DNA of 64,000 bases from Drosophila persimilis (lineage: Eukaryota > Arthropoda > Insecta > Diptera > Drosophilidae), in NCBI RefSeq assembly GCF_003286085.1, contig NW_020825298.1, forward strand, positions 124,001 to 188,000, given 5' to 3'. Position 1 is the stretch's first letter, and each line of letters starts with the position of its first letter. Position numbers and translations under genes: made by a program. Shown here one piece after another: positions 8,431 through 19,139 of this stretch. The notes under the pieces were generated by a model. That model was not told the origin of the DNA. It ran no database searches and worked only from the letters and a program-made list of their open reading frames with translations.

Positions 8431-11400
8431 TTCTAATACTAACTACTCTACCCGTCACCACAGCAATCTAAAGATTGTATTTTGGAACGCCTCGGGACTC
8501 CGAGGGAAGACAGCCGAACTTGCGGCATTTGCATGCAGCCACGAAGTTGACGTTCTGATGGTCTCTGAGTCTCATTTTAAAAACTCAGAGACCTTCAGCG
8601 TCAATGGATACTGTACTTACAGTGCCAATCACCCATCTGGGACTGGTCGTGGGGGATCCCTGCTCCTTGTCAGAGCTGGAATCCTTCATATTGCCCTGCC
8701 TAACATAACGACGGACCACATTCAGTGTGCATCCGCTAACCTGACCCTGCCTGATGGTGGCCGACTGGTGGTCTCTTCCATTTACTGCCCCCCAATGCAG
8801 GAATGGACTGAGGAGGACTTCTTGGCATTCTTTGGTCAGTTGGGGCCGAGATTCATTGCTGCCGGCGATTGGAACGCGAAGAATTCGTGGTGGGGAAACG
8901 CAAGGGCGTGTAGAAGAGGTGGAAAGCTGCTCAGGGCCGTTCAAGAAAGCAGCTGCAACATTCTGGCTACTGGATCTCCAACCCACTACCCATATAACAC
9001 TCGGCACACACCATCGGCAATCGACTTCGCGGTCTACAAGGGCGTGAGGGACGAATTGTTGCATATCTCCCATCTGAATGACCTCTCATCTGATCATCTC
9101 CCAATGGTGATTCAGTTGAGCATGTCTCCAGCGGAGGCGGTGAACAGGAGACGCCTCTTGCCCCCAGGGGCCAGCATTTCGAGGTTCCAATCGTGGCTCG
9201 ACTCGCACATCCATCTGAATACTGAGCTCAGGTCAGCAGAGGATGTTGATGACGCAGCTAGCATTCTGGAGAGGAACGTGTTGGAGGCAGCTGAGCATGC
9301 CACAAGCGGTTTGAGGAGGCCCGTCCGACCTAGAGTCCAAGCTGAGTACCAGGTCAGCAATCGAATTCGGCTGATGATTGCCACCAAGAGGCGCCTGAGA
9401 AACCTGCTGAAGCGGAACCATGACCCGGCAGTGAGACAGCTATACAACATGCTCGCCAACAGAATACACAAGGAGCTGGAAGCGGACAAAGCCAGACGCG
9501 CGGACGCAATCATTGGTTCAATCGATCCCACTGATCGCTACAGCATGGCAAAGCTGTGGAGATTGACCAATGGATTGAAGCGGCAGCCAGCAGCCAACTT
9601 GCCTGTCCGAAAGTTTTGCGCCGATGGAGAAGACAACGCTGATGATCCCTGGTGTAAGAGCACGGAGGAGAAGGCAGAGTCCTTTGCGAGGCATCTGGAG
9701 CAGCGTTTCAAGCCTGTTCTGACCAGCGCGGCAGCCGACATACGAGCAATCGAGGAGTCTCTTGAAGAGTTTGGATCCCCTGGTCCCAATTTGAGATTCA
9801 GGGCGATCACTCTTCCGGAGATTGAGGCACAGGTCAAGGTATTGAGGCTGAAAAAGGCCCCAGGAATGGACAGGATCGACAACCGGACAATAAAAGCCCT
9901 ACCCAAGTCTGCTCTTCTGTACTTCGCGCTAATATGCAACAGCTCCCTCAGGATTGGTTGTTTTCCTAACAGGTGGAAACACGCGGCAGTTAGTATGATC
10001 CCCAAGCCAGGAAAACCCGCCGATAAGTTGGCATCTTATCGCCCTATCAGTCTGCTTTCGGGTCTGTCCAAACTGTTCGAGCGACTCATTCTGACCAGGA
10101 TGATGGAAGCTGATGGATTTGTCGAGGCTATTCCAAACCATCAGTTTGGCTTCAGACATGTGCACGCGGCTGAGCACCAATTGGGGAGAGTCTCGAAATT
10201 CATCCTGTCTACCTACGAGAACAATTTGTACTGCTCTGCCATATACATGGATATACAGGAGGCATTCGACCGAGTCTGGCATGCGGGCCTGAAGCACAAG
10301 ATGAAGCAGCTGCTGCCGACAGCAATATACAGAGTCTTGGCTAACTACTTGGACGATCGCACTTTCTATGTGGAATGCACAGGCGGCGTCAAATCAGGAA
10401 GAAAAATGATTGCAGCAGGCGTTCCACAGGGCAGTGTACTCGGACCTGTATTATACAACCTGTACACACATGATATGCCGCTCCCTCGCGACAGGGGTAT
10501 GCTCCTGGCTACCTATGCTGACGACACAGCAATCCTGGCGACTGGCATGAATCAGCTCATGGCTACCCAAAAGCTCAACCGCTTCCTGCTCAGCATCTGC
10601 AACTGGGCAAAACAATGGGGCATCACCATCAATGCCTCCAAAACTGTGCATATAGTGCATACGTTGCGCACGATCCAGCAGCCAGTAGATGATTTGCAGC
10701 CGCACATCGCCGACCAGCGAATCAGTAGCGTCGCCGTGCATTCCTACTTGGGGGTCAAGCTGGACGCCAAGCTGCAGTTCCACACACACATCACCAATGT
10801 CGTCACCAAGGTCAGGGCAAGGGTCCAAAAACTGCGCTGGCTCCTGAACACCAACAGCAAATTGAACCTCAACACAAAGGTAATGTTGTACAAGCAGATG
10901 ATCGCACCGATCTGGCAGTACACATTGGCCGTATGGGGTCCATTGGCTACCAGCGCAGAATTTGGACGGATCCAGGTTGAGCAGAACAAGACCCTCCGAT
11001 TGATATGTAACGCTCCATGGTACGTGAGGAATGACACCATCCACAGGGACCTGGAAGTGGACACTGTAGAGGCAGTCTACGAGAGGACATGCAAGAGGTA
11101 CACGGAGCAAATGAGGTCCCACCACAACATTGAGGCAGCCAAAGTGGTCAATGACCCCTATGTACCGCATAGAGTGGCAAGACCCCGGTATTCCGAGTAT
11201 CTCAGCAGACACCTCCCCAAGGAACTCGCGAAGCACGAGTGGAACCGCATCGAGATGATCCCTAATCAGCGCCCATACACCGAAGAAGACCAAATCAGCC
11301 ACGACCGGAACATTGATGACATGCGAAGGATGCTGATCAGGATGGATCGCCCAGTGTCGCCGCCAACAGAGTATAATTATTACACCGAAGTTATTCTGCC

Positions 11401-11659
11401 GAGACGGAGGTTACTGGAGCCTGCCCCCATAGCCACGATTGATCTGACGGTCAGCAGCAGAAGGCAACGATTGGAGCGTTTGGGCCTGGCAATAGATGCA
11501 GCTCTGAACGAGATAGCTGACACACATTCGCGGCACAGCGATAACGGCCAAGGCAATGGAAGCACACACACGCACACTAACACAAATGCCCAGGGAAATC
11601 AACCACCGCCAGCAACAGGAACAAGAAGCACTGAAAACAACAACCAAAATGTTCAGTAG
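8423..11659 (+). CDS. pol: Endonuclease/reverse transcriptase ORF2 of family 1 copy 1b
   Basis: 1078 aa with an APE-type EN (FWNASG, SESHF, GDWNAK near 148, SDHLP near 221) and an RT (APGMDRID near 478, MDIQEAFDRVWH near 610, GVPQGSVLGP, YADD near 697). The ATG at 8423 overlaps the gag stop by 8 nt. The C-terminal region after the RT lacks any RNase H motif I can see, as expected for the jockey clade. Copy 1c differs visibly only at one residue (Arg here, Lys there, in the block just before KKAPGMD). This enzyme is a candidate source of RT for the gag-only elements downstream. Confidence 0.94.
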   Translation: MYNSNTNYSTRHHSNLKIVFWNASGLRGKTAELAAFACSHEVDVLMVSESHFKNSETFSVNGYCTYSANHPSGTGRGGSLLLVRAGILHIALPNITTDHIQCASANLTLPDGGRLVVSSIYCPPMQEWTEEDFLAFFGQLGPRFIAAGDWNAKNSWWGNARACRRGGKLLRAVQESSCNILATGSPTHYPYNTRHTPSAIDFAVYKGVRDELLHISHLNDLSSDHLPMVIQLSMSPAEAVNRRRLLPPGASISRFQSWLDSHIHLNTELRSAEDVDDAASILERNVLEAAEHATSGLRRPVRPRVQAEYQVSNRIRLMIATKRRLRNLLKRNHDPAVRQLYNMLANRIHKELEADKARRADAIIGSIDPTDRYSMAKLWRLTNGLKRQPAANLPVRKFCADGEDNADDPWCKSTEEKAESFARHLEQRFKPVLTSAAADIRAIEESLEEFGSPGPNLRFRAITLPEIEAQVKVLRLKKAPGMDRIDNRTIKALPKSALLYFALICNSSLRIGCFPNRWKHAAVSMIPKPGKPADKLASYRPISLLSGLSKLFERLILTRMMEADGFVEAIPNHQFGFRHVHAAEHQLGRVSKFILSTYENNLYCSAIYMDIQEAFDRVWHAGLKHKMKQLLPTAIYRVLANYLDDRTFYVECTGGVKSGRKMIAAGVPQGSVLGPVLYNLYTHDMPLPRDRGMLLATYADDTAILATGMNQLMATQKLNRFLLSICNWAKQWGITINASKTVHIVHTLRTIQQPVDDLQPHIADQRISSVAVHSYLGVKLDAKLQFHTHITNVVTKVRARVQKLRWLLNTNSKLNLNTKVMLYKQMIAPIWQYTLAVWGPLATSAEFGRIQVEQNKTLRLICNAPWYVRNDTIHRDLEVDTVEAVYERTCKRYTEQMRSHHNIEAAKVVNDPYVPHRVARPRYSEYLSRHLPKELAKHEWNRIEMIPNQRPYTEEDQISHDRNIDDMRRMLIRMDRPVSPPTEYNYYTEVILPRRRLLEPAPIATIDLTVSSRRQRLERLGLAIDAALNEIADTHSRHSDNGQGNGSTHTHTNTNAQGNQPPPATGTRSTENNNQNVQ

Positions 11660-12311
11660 CAGTGATGACTTACCGCCAGCAAAGTCCCGTTCAGCCCCTA
11701 AGAATGCAACAACCATGGCTGCCACATTCGTACACAGAGCACACAAACGCACGAAAAGGAAAACACAAATATGTATATGCGAGCGCGACGAATGCCACGG
11801 ACAAAGAAGACACCGAAATGGCCGTTATGGAATGAACACACTGATTAACATCTTCCTAAACCGAGCAACTAACGACATAGTAATGGACAACTGCGAACTT
11901 AAAAAGAGTAGAAGACTCATGCGACCGACTGCCAAAAAACGCGTCCGACCAAGGCGCCGCTGTTTCACAACTATGAGCGTTAGCATTTCTGCTGCGCACT
12001 TTCTGTCTCCTCCTTCTCCTACAGATCTCAATTTGCCGCCAGTGAAGTCCCTGAGAGGAAGCGAGAAGACAACAACAACTGGAAGGTGGTGGATTTCTGC
12101 CATCTCCACTGCCGAGACAACTGTCTGCTGCGCACAGCCACACACGCACATACACACATCCACACAGACACTCAACCCAATGCTTGCTGCCCCGGACCAG
12201 AGGGCGGAACAACAAGGAAAGAAAGACGAAGAAATAAACAAAGAAGCAATAGCTCTGGCTGCCCCGGACCAGTGGGCAGAGGAGAACAAAAAGAAGACAA
12301 AAAATAAATAA
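11649..12311 (+). CDS. Candidate ORF3 of family 1 copy 1b (unknown function)
   Basis: A 220-aa open frame whose ATG (11649) overlaps the ORF2 stop (11657-11659), repeating the ATG/stop overlap seen between ORF1 and ORF2. The product is basic (KRTKRKTQ, RPTAKKRVRPRRR), low in complexity, and matches no family I recognise. The same frame is intact in copy 1c (18477-19139). In copy 1a the ATG is kept but the frame stops after about 52 codons. The C-terminal part runs through the CGGACCAG hairpins, giving APDQ repeats, so the open frame may be a side effect of UTR composition. Translation is unproven. Confidence 0.35.
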   Translation: MFSSSDDLPPAKSRSAPKNATTMAATFVHRAHKRTKRKTQICICERDECHGQRRHRNGRYGMNTLINIFLNRATNDIVMDNCELKKSRRLMRPTAKKRVRPRRRCFTTMSVSISAAHFLSPPSPTDLNLPPVKSLRGSEKTTTTGRWWISAISTAETTVCCAQPHTHIHTSTQTLNPMLAAPDQRAEQQGKKDEEINKEAIALAAPDQWAEENKKKTKNK

Positions 12312-12821
12312 ATAGAAGACAATAACTAGAATAAATAACATATATGTATACATAATCGCCCTCCCTGCCAATGTAAGGCAACGAAAATGTATCACCTTAA
12401 TTATAGTCTACATTTAAATCTAAACTAAGTCTAGAGTATTATGCTTTAACTCTACCCACTCCCCCTCCCCCCTTTGGCAAACGGACTGTTTACCAAGGCG
12501 GAGAGATTTATACAACAAGATGATTGCGCCGGCAGAACTGCTGGCAGAAGAGATTTCTTGCTGGAAAAAAGCATTGTATTTGCTGCCTACGGCTGCTAAC
12601 AGCAGCCTGTAGACAGCTGTATACAAACATTTATATATTAACAGCCCCAATAGATTGTACCTTAAATGCTATTTTAAAAGTATCTGTACAATAAAGTCCA
12701 CATAACGTAACGTAGCCCTGGCTCCCCTAACCTGCTGGTCAGGCCAAGGCTCGAGCCGGGTTACGCTGCGTTATGTTAGTTACGTATCGCCTCCGCTGCA
12801 TACGACACATCAAAAAAAAAA
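11660..12821 (+). other. Family 1 copy 1b 3' UTR
   Basis: It overlaps candidate ORF3, then holds CGGACCAG hairpins at 12187-12207 and 12259-12279, a stretch rich in AATAAA-like words (12300-12345), a CCCCTCCCCCC tract, the terminal stem-loop at about 12702-12777, and the ACATC-A10 tail. Sequence after 12312 contains no convincing ORF. Confidence 0.7.
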
Positions 12822-12886
12822 CAAAAACAAAAGTTCCGCAATAATTAATAATTAAATAGCCAAAATCGCCACAAAATCCCCGAAAC

Positions 12887-12925
12887 AATATTGCACATGT
12901 ATAAATATATACTGTGCAATATTCA
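12887..12925 (+). promoter_or_regulatory. Candidate core promoter, copy 1c
   Basis: Same 10-bp inverted repeat with central TATAAATA and downstream TTCAGTA as in copy 1b, at the equivalent place in the 5' UTR (12822-13113). Confidence 0.4.
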
Positions 12926-13113
12926 GTAAATACATTCCGGGCAACGCGAAGTGTTGTGCCGTGTTGAAGTTTTTTCAGTACCCGCTTACATAACCAAAGT
13001 GCAGTCAGTGAAAAAACGTGGGGTAGGCTTCAGCCGCTGCTGACCACCCCCCCCCCTCCGCATATTAACAATTGTGTTTAGCTGCACAAAAAAAAAGCTA
13101 CAAATATCAAACA

Positions 13114-15258
13114 ATGGTACGTAAACCGTGCCCCAAATCTAAAAAGAAGACTAATTTGGCCTCGAGTGCCCCGTGCTCAGACAACGAAGTTGATCTGCAT
13201 TCCCCCCCCTCGCTGCTAATGTCGGGTATATCGCAGAGTGATCTACGCCCCCTTTCCTGCCGCTCGAGCTCACTGGCCGACTTGACCAGTGATATGCCAT
13301 CAACCTCAGCTGCCGCTGCAGCCAAGTTGATGCAGGCCCCGTCCACTGTGAAGCCATTGCTCGCCCCCCCCTCTGCCATGCTAACTAGAGCCTCTGCTGC
13401 TACTGCCTCTGCTGCTACTGCCTGTGCTGCCATTCCTGGTGCTGCTGCTAAAGCCACCGCCCCTACTCGCGTAGCTGCCGCTGCAGCTAAACGCCCATCA
13501 ACATCTACAGTTCCTAGTGCTGCTCGTGTAGGTGCTGCTCAACGCACGCCAGTTTCTACTGGTGCTGCCCGTGCTGCTGCTGCCTCTGCTGCTACCTGTG
13601 CCCCTGGCAGTTCTGCCACTGCTGTCGCTACCAATCCTACTGCCCTTGCAGCGTCCGTGCCGAGCCAGATGACTCTGCACGAGATACTCAAGGAACAGCG
13701 GGAAAAACTTGCAAAGGAGAAGAAGGTGATGGCCATGCTGAAGGCCGAGTCGGAGGCCCGTAACAAGAAGCGGACGACCACCCTGGCCTCGCCGATTACA
13801 AAGGTGTCGGCCAAGATGGTCAAGCGGATGGTATCCTCGAAGGAGAAGCGGGACCCCAACCAGATGAGTACAACAAATTATTATAATATACTGTCTGATG
13901 CTGACGATATGGATGTGGATGCTGACTGCAGCGAGGGAGAGACAGAAGCCGAGGAACCTGTTCCCACAAACAGGCCCTCTACTTCTCAGACTACCCCCCC
14001 GCCTGCCCCTACTACTGCGCACGCTACAAATGCTGCTGCTACTGCTGACGCCAAAATTGTGCGGCCAGCCCCTATTTACATTCCTAATGTTATAGACATC
14101 TTTCCCCTGCTACAGTGCTTCGATAATGCCATTGGCGCTGGTACATATGATACCAGGCCGGCTGCTAATAGGTCTTTGAAGGTAATGTGCCACACTATAG
14201 ATGGACATAGGGCCCTGATCCGGCTCCTAAATGAGGGACAAGGTGTTGAGCACCATACGTTTCGCCTGAAAAGCGAGAGGGGAATGCGTATAGTTATACG
14301 CCACCTGCACCGCTCCACACCCACAGATTGGGTGCGTGAACAGCTCGGAAGACTCGGATATAAAGTGAGGCATATTGCCAATATCTTTAAAAGGTTTACA
14401 AAGGAGCCTTTGGACCTATTCGAGGTTGAGCTAGAGCCGCAGGAGATTAACAATAATATCTATGAACTAACGGCAATCTGCAGCCAACGGGTCAAGGTGG
14501 AGAAGCCCATACGCGCGCCAGGAGTTCCCCAGTGCCATAAGTGTCAGATGTTCGGGCACTCGAAGAATTACTGCAACCGAGCAGTTATTTGTTTGAAGTG
14601 CGGCGATAAACACGAGCCTAAGGACTGCCCCAAGAAGCGGGAGGAGGTGCCGAAATGCGCAAATTGTGATGGTCCCCATGTTGCCAGCTACCGTGGCTGT
14701 ATAAAGTATAAGGAGTACTGCAACAAAAGAAGAAATGGGTTAGATCAGACCAACAAGATGCTAAATAAACTTTCGATGCCTACCTTACCCGCCACTCAGG
14801 GTTTGCGGCGTCCCCGCCAGCCACCCGTCATTAACCAGCAGGGATTTCCAGCACTGCAGCAACCTAGCCGCCGGCGAGCGCGCTCTGGCGCAAGAGCTCC
14901 TGCTCCTCCAGCTCAAATGAGTAGTTATGCCGATGCACTCCGCACACGGCAACCAGCGAGTCATTCCCAGCCTCTTCCTGGGAGGCAAGTATGGCACTCG
15001 GTGCCACCAACAGCAGCCACAACTGGATTCCAGCCCGTGGTGAGCAGTCAGAGTGTCCGTCCTAGCGATGAGCTCAGCCAGAAACCGGACTACCTCATCA
15101 CCCTGCTGACTCAGGAGCGGATCCAGCATGCGGCCGCCGCTGCTGAATCTACTCAAAAGCTGGAAGGGAAGATGGATATATTAATTGCTCAAATGACGAA
15201 GCTTACGGACTGCTTATATGCTAGTATTCAGGCGAATTCATTTGCTAGAAATGTATAA
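13114..15258 (+). CDS. gag: Gag-like ORF1 of family 1 copy 1c
   Basis: 714 aa, the same architecture as copy 1b: basic N terminus, Ala/Thr-rich region, RRM-like block, three zinc knuckles at about 474-529, helical C terminus. The one replacement I noticed is a proline for leucine in the C-terminal helix (QKPDY instead of QKLDY), which could weaken a coiled coil. No frameshift or stop. Confidence 0.93.
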   Translation: MVRKPCPKSKKKTNLASSAPCSDNEVDLHSPPSLLMSGISQSDLRPLSCRSSSLADLTSDMPSTSAAAAAKLMQAPSTVKPLLAPPSAMLTRASAATASAATACAAIPGAAAKATAPTRVAAAAAKRPSTSTVPSAARVGAAQRTPVSTGAARAAAASAATCAPGSSATAVATNPTALAASVPSQMTLHEILKEQREKLAKEKKVMAMLKAESEARNKKRTTTLASPITKVSAKMVKRMVSSKEKRDPNQMSTTNYYNILSDADDMDVDADCSEGETEAEEPVPTNRPSTSQTTPPPAPTTAHATNAAATADAKIVRPAPIYIPNVIDIFPLLQCFDNAIGAGTYDTRPAANRSLKVMCHTIDGHRALIRLLNEGQGVEHHTFRLKSERGMRIVIRHLHRSTPTDWVREQLGRLGYKVRHIANIFKRFTKEPLDLFEVELEPQEINNNIYELTAICSQRVKVEKPIRAPGVPQCHKCQMFGHSKNYCNRAVICLKCGDKHEPKDCPKKREEVPKCANCDGPHVASYRGCIKYKEYCNKRRNGLDQTNKMLNKLSMPTLPATQGLRRPRQPPVINQQGFPALQQPSRRRARSGARAPAPPAQMSSYADALRTRQPASHSQPLPGRQVWHSVPPTAATTGFQPVVSSQSVRPSDELSQKPDYLITLLTQERIQHAAAAAESTQKLEGKMDILIAQMTKLTDCLYASIQANSFARNV

Positions 15259-18200
15259 TTCTAATACTAACTACTCTACCCGTCACCACAGCAATCTAAA
15301 GATTGTATTTTGGAACGCCTCGGGACTCCGAGGGAAGACAGCCGAACTTGCGGCATTTGCATGCAGCCACGAAGTTGACGTTCTGATGGTCTCTGAGTCT
15401 CATTTTAAAAACTCAGAGACCTTCAGCGTCAATGGATACTGTACTTACAGTGCCAATCACCCATCTGGGACTGGTCGTGGGGGATCCCTGCTCCTTGTCA
15501 GAGCTGGAATCCTTCATATTGCCCTGCCTAACATAACGACGGACCACATTCAGTGTGCATCCGCTAACCTGACCCTGCCTGATGGTGGCCGACTGGTGGT
15601 CTCTTCCATTTACTGCCCCCCAATGCAGGAATGGACTGAGGAGGACTTCTTGGCATTCTTTGGTCAGTTGGGGCCGAGATTCATTGCTGCCGGCGATTGG
15701 AACGCGAAGAATTCGTGGTGGGGAAACGCAAGGGCGTGTAGAAGAGGTGGAAAGCTGCTCAGGGCCGTTCAAGAAAGCAGCTGCAACATTCTGGCTACTG
15801 GATCTCCAACCCACTACCCATATAACACTCGGCACACACCATCGGCAATCGACTTCGCGGTCTACAAGGGCGTGAGGGACGAATTGTTGCATATCTCCCA
15901 TCTGAATGACCTCTCATCTGATCATCTCCCAATGGTGATTCAGTTGAGCATGTCTCCAGCGGAGGCGGTGAACAGGAGACGCCTCTTGCCCCCAGGGGCC
16001 AGCATTTCGAGGTTCCAATCGTGGCTCGACTCGCACATCCATCTGAATACTGAGCTCAGGTCAGCAGAGGATGTTGATGACGCAGCTAGCATTCTGGAGA
16101 GGAACGTGTTGGAGGCAGCTGAGCATGCCACAAGCGGTTTGAGGAGGCCCGTCCGACCTAGAGTCCAAGCTGAGTACCAGGTCAGCAATCGAATTCGGCT
16201 GATGATTGCCACCAAGAGGCGCCTGAGAAACCTGCTGAAGCGGAACCATGACCCGGCAGTGAGACAGCTATACAACATGCTCGCCAACAGAATACACAAG
16301 GAGCTGGAAGCGGACAAAGCCAGACGCGCGGACGCAATCATTGGTTCAATCGATCCCACTGATCGCTACAGCATGGCAAAGCTGTGGAGATTGACCAATG
16401 GATTGAAGCGGCAGCCAGCAGCCAACTTGCCTGTCCGAAAGTTTTGCGCCGATGGAGAAGACAACGCTGATGATCCCTGGTGTAAGAGCACGGAGGAGAA
16501 GGCAGAGTCCTTTGCGAGGCATCTGGAGCAGCGTTTCAAGCCTGTTCTGACCAGCGCGGCAGCCGACATACGAGCAATCGAGGAGTCTCTTGAAGAGTTT
16601 GGATCCCCTGGTCCCAATTTGAGATTCAGGGCGATCACTCTTCCGGAGATTGAGGCACAGGTCAAGGTATTGAAGCTGAAAAAGGCCCCAGGAATGGACA
16701 GGATCGACAACCGGACAATAAAAGCCCTACCCAAGTCTGCTCTTCTGTACTTCGCGCTAATATGCAACAGCTCCCTCAGGATTGGTTGTTTTCCTAACAG
16801 GTGGAAACACGCGGCAGTTAGTATGATCCCCAAGCCAGGAAAACCCGCCGATAAGTTGGCATCTTATCGCCCTATCAGTCTGCTTTCGGGTCTGTCCAAA
16901 CTGTTCGAGCGACTCATTCTGACCAGGATGATGGAAGCTGATGGATTTGTCGAGGCTATTCCAAACCATCAGTTTGGCTTCAGACATGTGCACGCGGCTG
17001 AGCACCAATTGGGGAGAGTCTCGAAATTCATCCTGTCTACCTACGAGAACAATTTGTACTGCTCTGCCATATACATGGATATACAGGAGGCATTCGACCG
17101 AGTCTGGCATGCGGGCCTGAAGCACAAGATGAAGCAGCTGCTGCCGACAGCAATATACAGAGTCTTGGCTAACTACTTGGACGATCGCACTTTCTATGTG
17201 GAATGCACAGGCGGCGTCAAATCAGGAAGAAAAATGATTGCAGCAGGCGTTCCACAGGGCAGTGTACTCGGACCTGTATTATACAACCTGTACACACATG
17301 ATATGCCGCTCCCTCGCGACAGGGGTATGCTCCTGGCTACCTATGCTGACGACACAGCAATCCTGGCGACTGGCATGAATCAGCTCATGGCTACCCAAAA
17401 GCTCAACCGCTTCCTGCTCAGCATCTGCAACTGGGCAAAACAATGGGGCATCACCATCAATGCCTCCAAAACTGTGCATATAGTGCATACGTTGCGCACG
17501 ATCCAGCAGCCAGTAGATGATTTGCAGCCGCACATCGCCGACCAGCGAATCAGTAGCGTCGCCGTGCATTCCTACTTGGGGGTCAAGCTGGACGCCAAGC
17601 TGCAGTTCCACACACACATCACCAATGTCGTCACCAAGGTCAGGGCAAGGGTCCAAAAACTGCGCTGGCTCCTGAACACCAACAGCAAATTGAACCTCAA
17701 CACAAAGGTAATGTTGTACAAGCAGATGATCGCACCGATCTGGCAGTACACATTGGCCGTATGGGGTCCATTGGCTACCAGCGCAGAATTTGGACGGATC
17801 CAGGTTGAGCAGAACAAGACCCTCCGATTGATATGTAACGCTCCATGGTACGTGAGGAATGACACCATCCACAGGGACCTGGAAGTGGACACTGTAGAGG
17901 CAGTCTACGAGAGGACATGCAAGAGGTACACGGAGCAAATGAGGTCCCACCACAACATTGAGGCAGCCAAAGTGGTCAATGACCCCTATGTACCGCATAG
18001 AGTGGCAAGACCCCGGTATTCCGAGTATCTCAGCAGACACCTCCCCAAGGAACTCGCGAAGCACGAGTGGAACCGCATCGAGATGATCCCTAATCAGCGC
18101 CCATACACCGAAGAAGACCAAATCAGCCACGACCGGAACATTGATGACATGCGAAGGATGCTGATCAGGATGGATCGCCCAGTGTCGCCGCCAACAGAGT

Positions 18201-18487
18201 ATAATTATTACACCGAAGTTATTCTGCCGAGACGGAGGTTACTGGAGCCTGCCCCCATAGCCACGATTGATCTGACGGTCAGCAGCAGAAGGCAACGATT
18301 GGAGCGTTTGGGCCTGGCAATAGATGCAGCTCTGAACGAGATAGCTGACACACATTCGCGGCACAGCGATAACGGCCAAGGCAATGGAAGCACACACACG
18401 CACACTAACACAAATGCCCAGGGAAATCAACCACCGCCAGCAACAGGAACAAGAAGCACTGAAAACAACAACCAAAATGTTCAGTAG
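15251..18487 (+). CDS. pol: Endonuclease/reverse transcriptase ORF2 of family 1 copy 1c
   Basis: 1078 aa. All EN and RT motifs listed for copy 1b are present, including GDWNAK, SDHLP, AFDRVWH and YADD. The start overlaps the gag stop by 8 nt. It has Lys where 1b has Arg just before KKAPGMD; copy 1a also has Lys there, so 1c keeps the ancestral state and 1b carries the new change. Confidence 0.94.
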   Translation: MYNSNTNYSTRHHSNLKIVFWNASGLRGKTAELAAFACSHEVDVLMVSESHFKNSETFSVNGYCTYSANHPSGTGRGGSLLLVRAGILHIALPNITTDHIQCASANLTLPDGGRLVVSSIYCPPMQEWTEEDFLAFFGQLGPRFIAAGDWNAKNSWWGNARACRRGGKLLRAVQESSCNILATGSPTHYPYNTRHTPSAIDFAVYKGVRDELLHISHLNDLSSDHLPMVIQLSMSPAEAVNRRRLLPPGASISRFQSWLDSHIHLNTELRSAEDVDDAASILERNVLEAAEHATSGLRRPVRPRVQAEYQVSNRIRLMIATKRRLRNLLKRNHDPAVRQLYNMLANRIHKELEADKARRADAIIGSIDPTDRYSMAKLWRLTNGLKRQPAANLPVRKFCADGEDNADDPWCKSTEEKAESFARHLEQRFKPVLTSAAADIRAIEESLEEFGSPGPNLRFRAITLPEIEAQVKVLKLKKAPGMDRIDNRTIKALPKSALLYFALICNSSLRIGCFPNRWKHAAVSMIPKPGKPADKLASYRPISLLSGLSKLFERLILTRMMEADGFVEAIPNHQFGFRHVHAAEHQLGRVSKFILSTYENNLYCSAIYMDIQEAFDRVWHAGLKHKMKQLLPTAIYRVLANYLDDRTFYVECTGGVKSGRKMIAAGVPQGSVLGPVLYNLYTHDMPLPRDRGMLLATYADDTAILATGMNQLMATQKLNRFLLSICNWAKQWGITINASKTVHIVHTLRTIQQPVDDLQPHIADQRISSVAVHSYLGVKLDAKLQFHTHITNVVTKVRARVQKLRWLLNTNSKLNLNTKVMLYKQMIAPIWQYTLAVWGPLATSAEFGRIQVEQNKTLRLICNAPWYVRNDTIHRDLEVDTVEAVYERTCKRYTEQMRSHHNIEAAKVVNDPYVPHRVARPRYSEYLSRHLPKELAKHEWNRIEMIPNQRPYTEEDQISHDRNIDDMRRMLIRMDRPVSPPTEYNYYTEVILPRRRLLEPAPIATIDLTVSSRRQRLERLGLAIDAALNEIADTHSRHSDNGQGNGSTHTHTNTNAQGNQPPPATGTRSTENNNQNVQ

Positions 18488-19139
18488 CAGTGATGACTTA
18501 CCGCCAGCAAAGTCCCGTTCAGCCCCTAAGAATGCAACAACCATGGCTGCCACATTCGTACACAGAGCACACAAACGCACGAAAAGGAAAACACAAATAT
18601 GTATATGCGAGCGCGACGAATGCCACGGACAAAGAAGACACCGAAATGGCCGTTATGGAATGAACACACTGATTAACATCTTCCTAAACCGAGCAACTAA
18701 CGACATAGTAATGGACAACTGCGAACTTAAAAAGAGTAGAAGACTCATGCGACCGACTGCCAAAAAACGCGTCCGACCAAGGCGCCGCTGTTTCACAACT
18801 ATGAGCGTTAGCATTTCTGCTGCGCACTTTCTGTCTCCTCCTTCTCCTACAGATCTCAATTTGCCGCCAGTGAAGTCCCTGAGAGGAAGCGAGAAGACAA
18901 CAACAACTGGAAGGTGGTGGATTTCTGCCATCTCCACTGCCGAGACAACTGTCTGCTGCGCACAGCCACACACGCACATACACACATCCACACAGACACT
19001 CAACCCAATGCTTGCTGCCCCGGACCAGAGGGCGGAACAACAAGGAAAGAAAGACGAAGAAATAAACAAAGAAGCAATAGCTCTGGCTGCCCCGGACCAG
19101 TGGGCAGAGGAGAACAAAAAGAAGACAAAAAATAAATAA
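18477..19139 (+). CDS. Candidate ORF3 of family 1 copy 1c (unknown function)
   Basis: The same 220-aa basic, low-complexity frame as in copy 1b, beginning inside the end of ORF2. Because 1b and 1c are nearly identical, its presence in both is not independent evidence for coding. Confidence 0.33.
   Translation: MFSSSDDLPPAKSRSAPKNATTMAATFVHRAHKRTKRKTQICICERDECHGQRRHRNGRYGMNTLINIFLNRATNDIVMDNCELKKSRRLMRPTAKKRVRPRRRCFTTMSVSISAAHFLSPPSPTDLNLPPVKSLRGSEKTTTTGRWWISAISTAETTVCCAQPHTHIHTSTQTLNPMLAAPDQRAEQQGKKDEEINKEAIALAAPDQWAEENKKKTKNK

Larger units (their letters stand above)
5994..12821 (+). mobile_element. Family 1 copy 1b: full-length TART-like retrotransposon
   Basis: A complete 6828-bp element: 5' UTR (5994-6285), gag, EN/RT, candidate ORF3, 3' UTR and ten A at 12812-12821. 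The 5' end is set by the end of the preceding oligo(A), whose length differs at each junction (8, 10 and 7 A) while the sequence from C5994 is constant. All ORFs are open. The next copy starts directly at 12822 and matches this one almost base for base, so the pair arose very recently by back-to-back transposition or by unequal exchange. Confidence 0.92.

Noticed and set aside
10451..11302. Minus-strand ORF of 283 codons opposite ORF2 (also 17279-18130)
   Set aside because: It lies entirely antisense to the RT and follows its codon pattern; no motif or independent conservation.
11556..11648. A longer version of candidate ORF3 starting at 11556
   Set aside because: The extra part overlaps the end of ORF2 in another frame; the ATG at 11649 at the ORF2 stop is the more plausible start.
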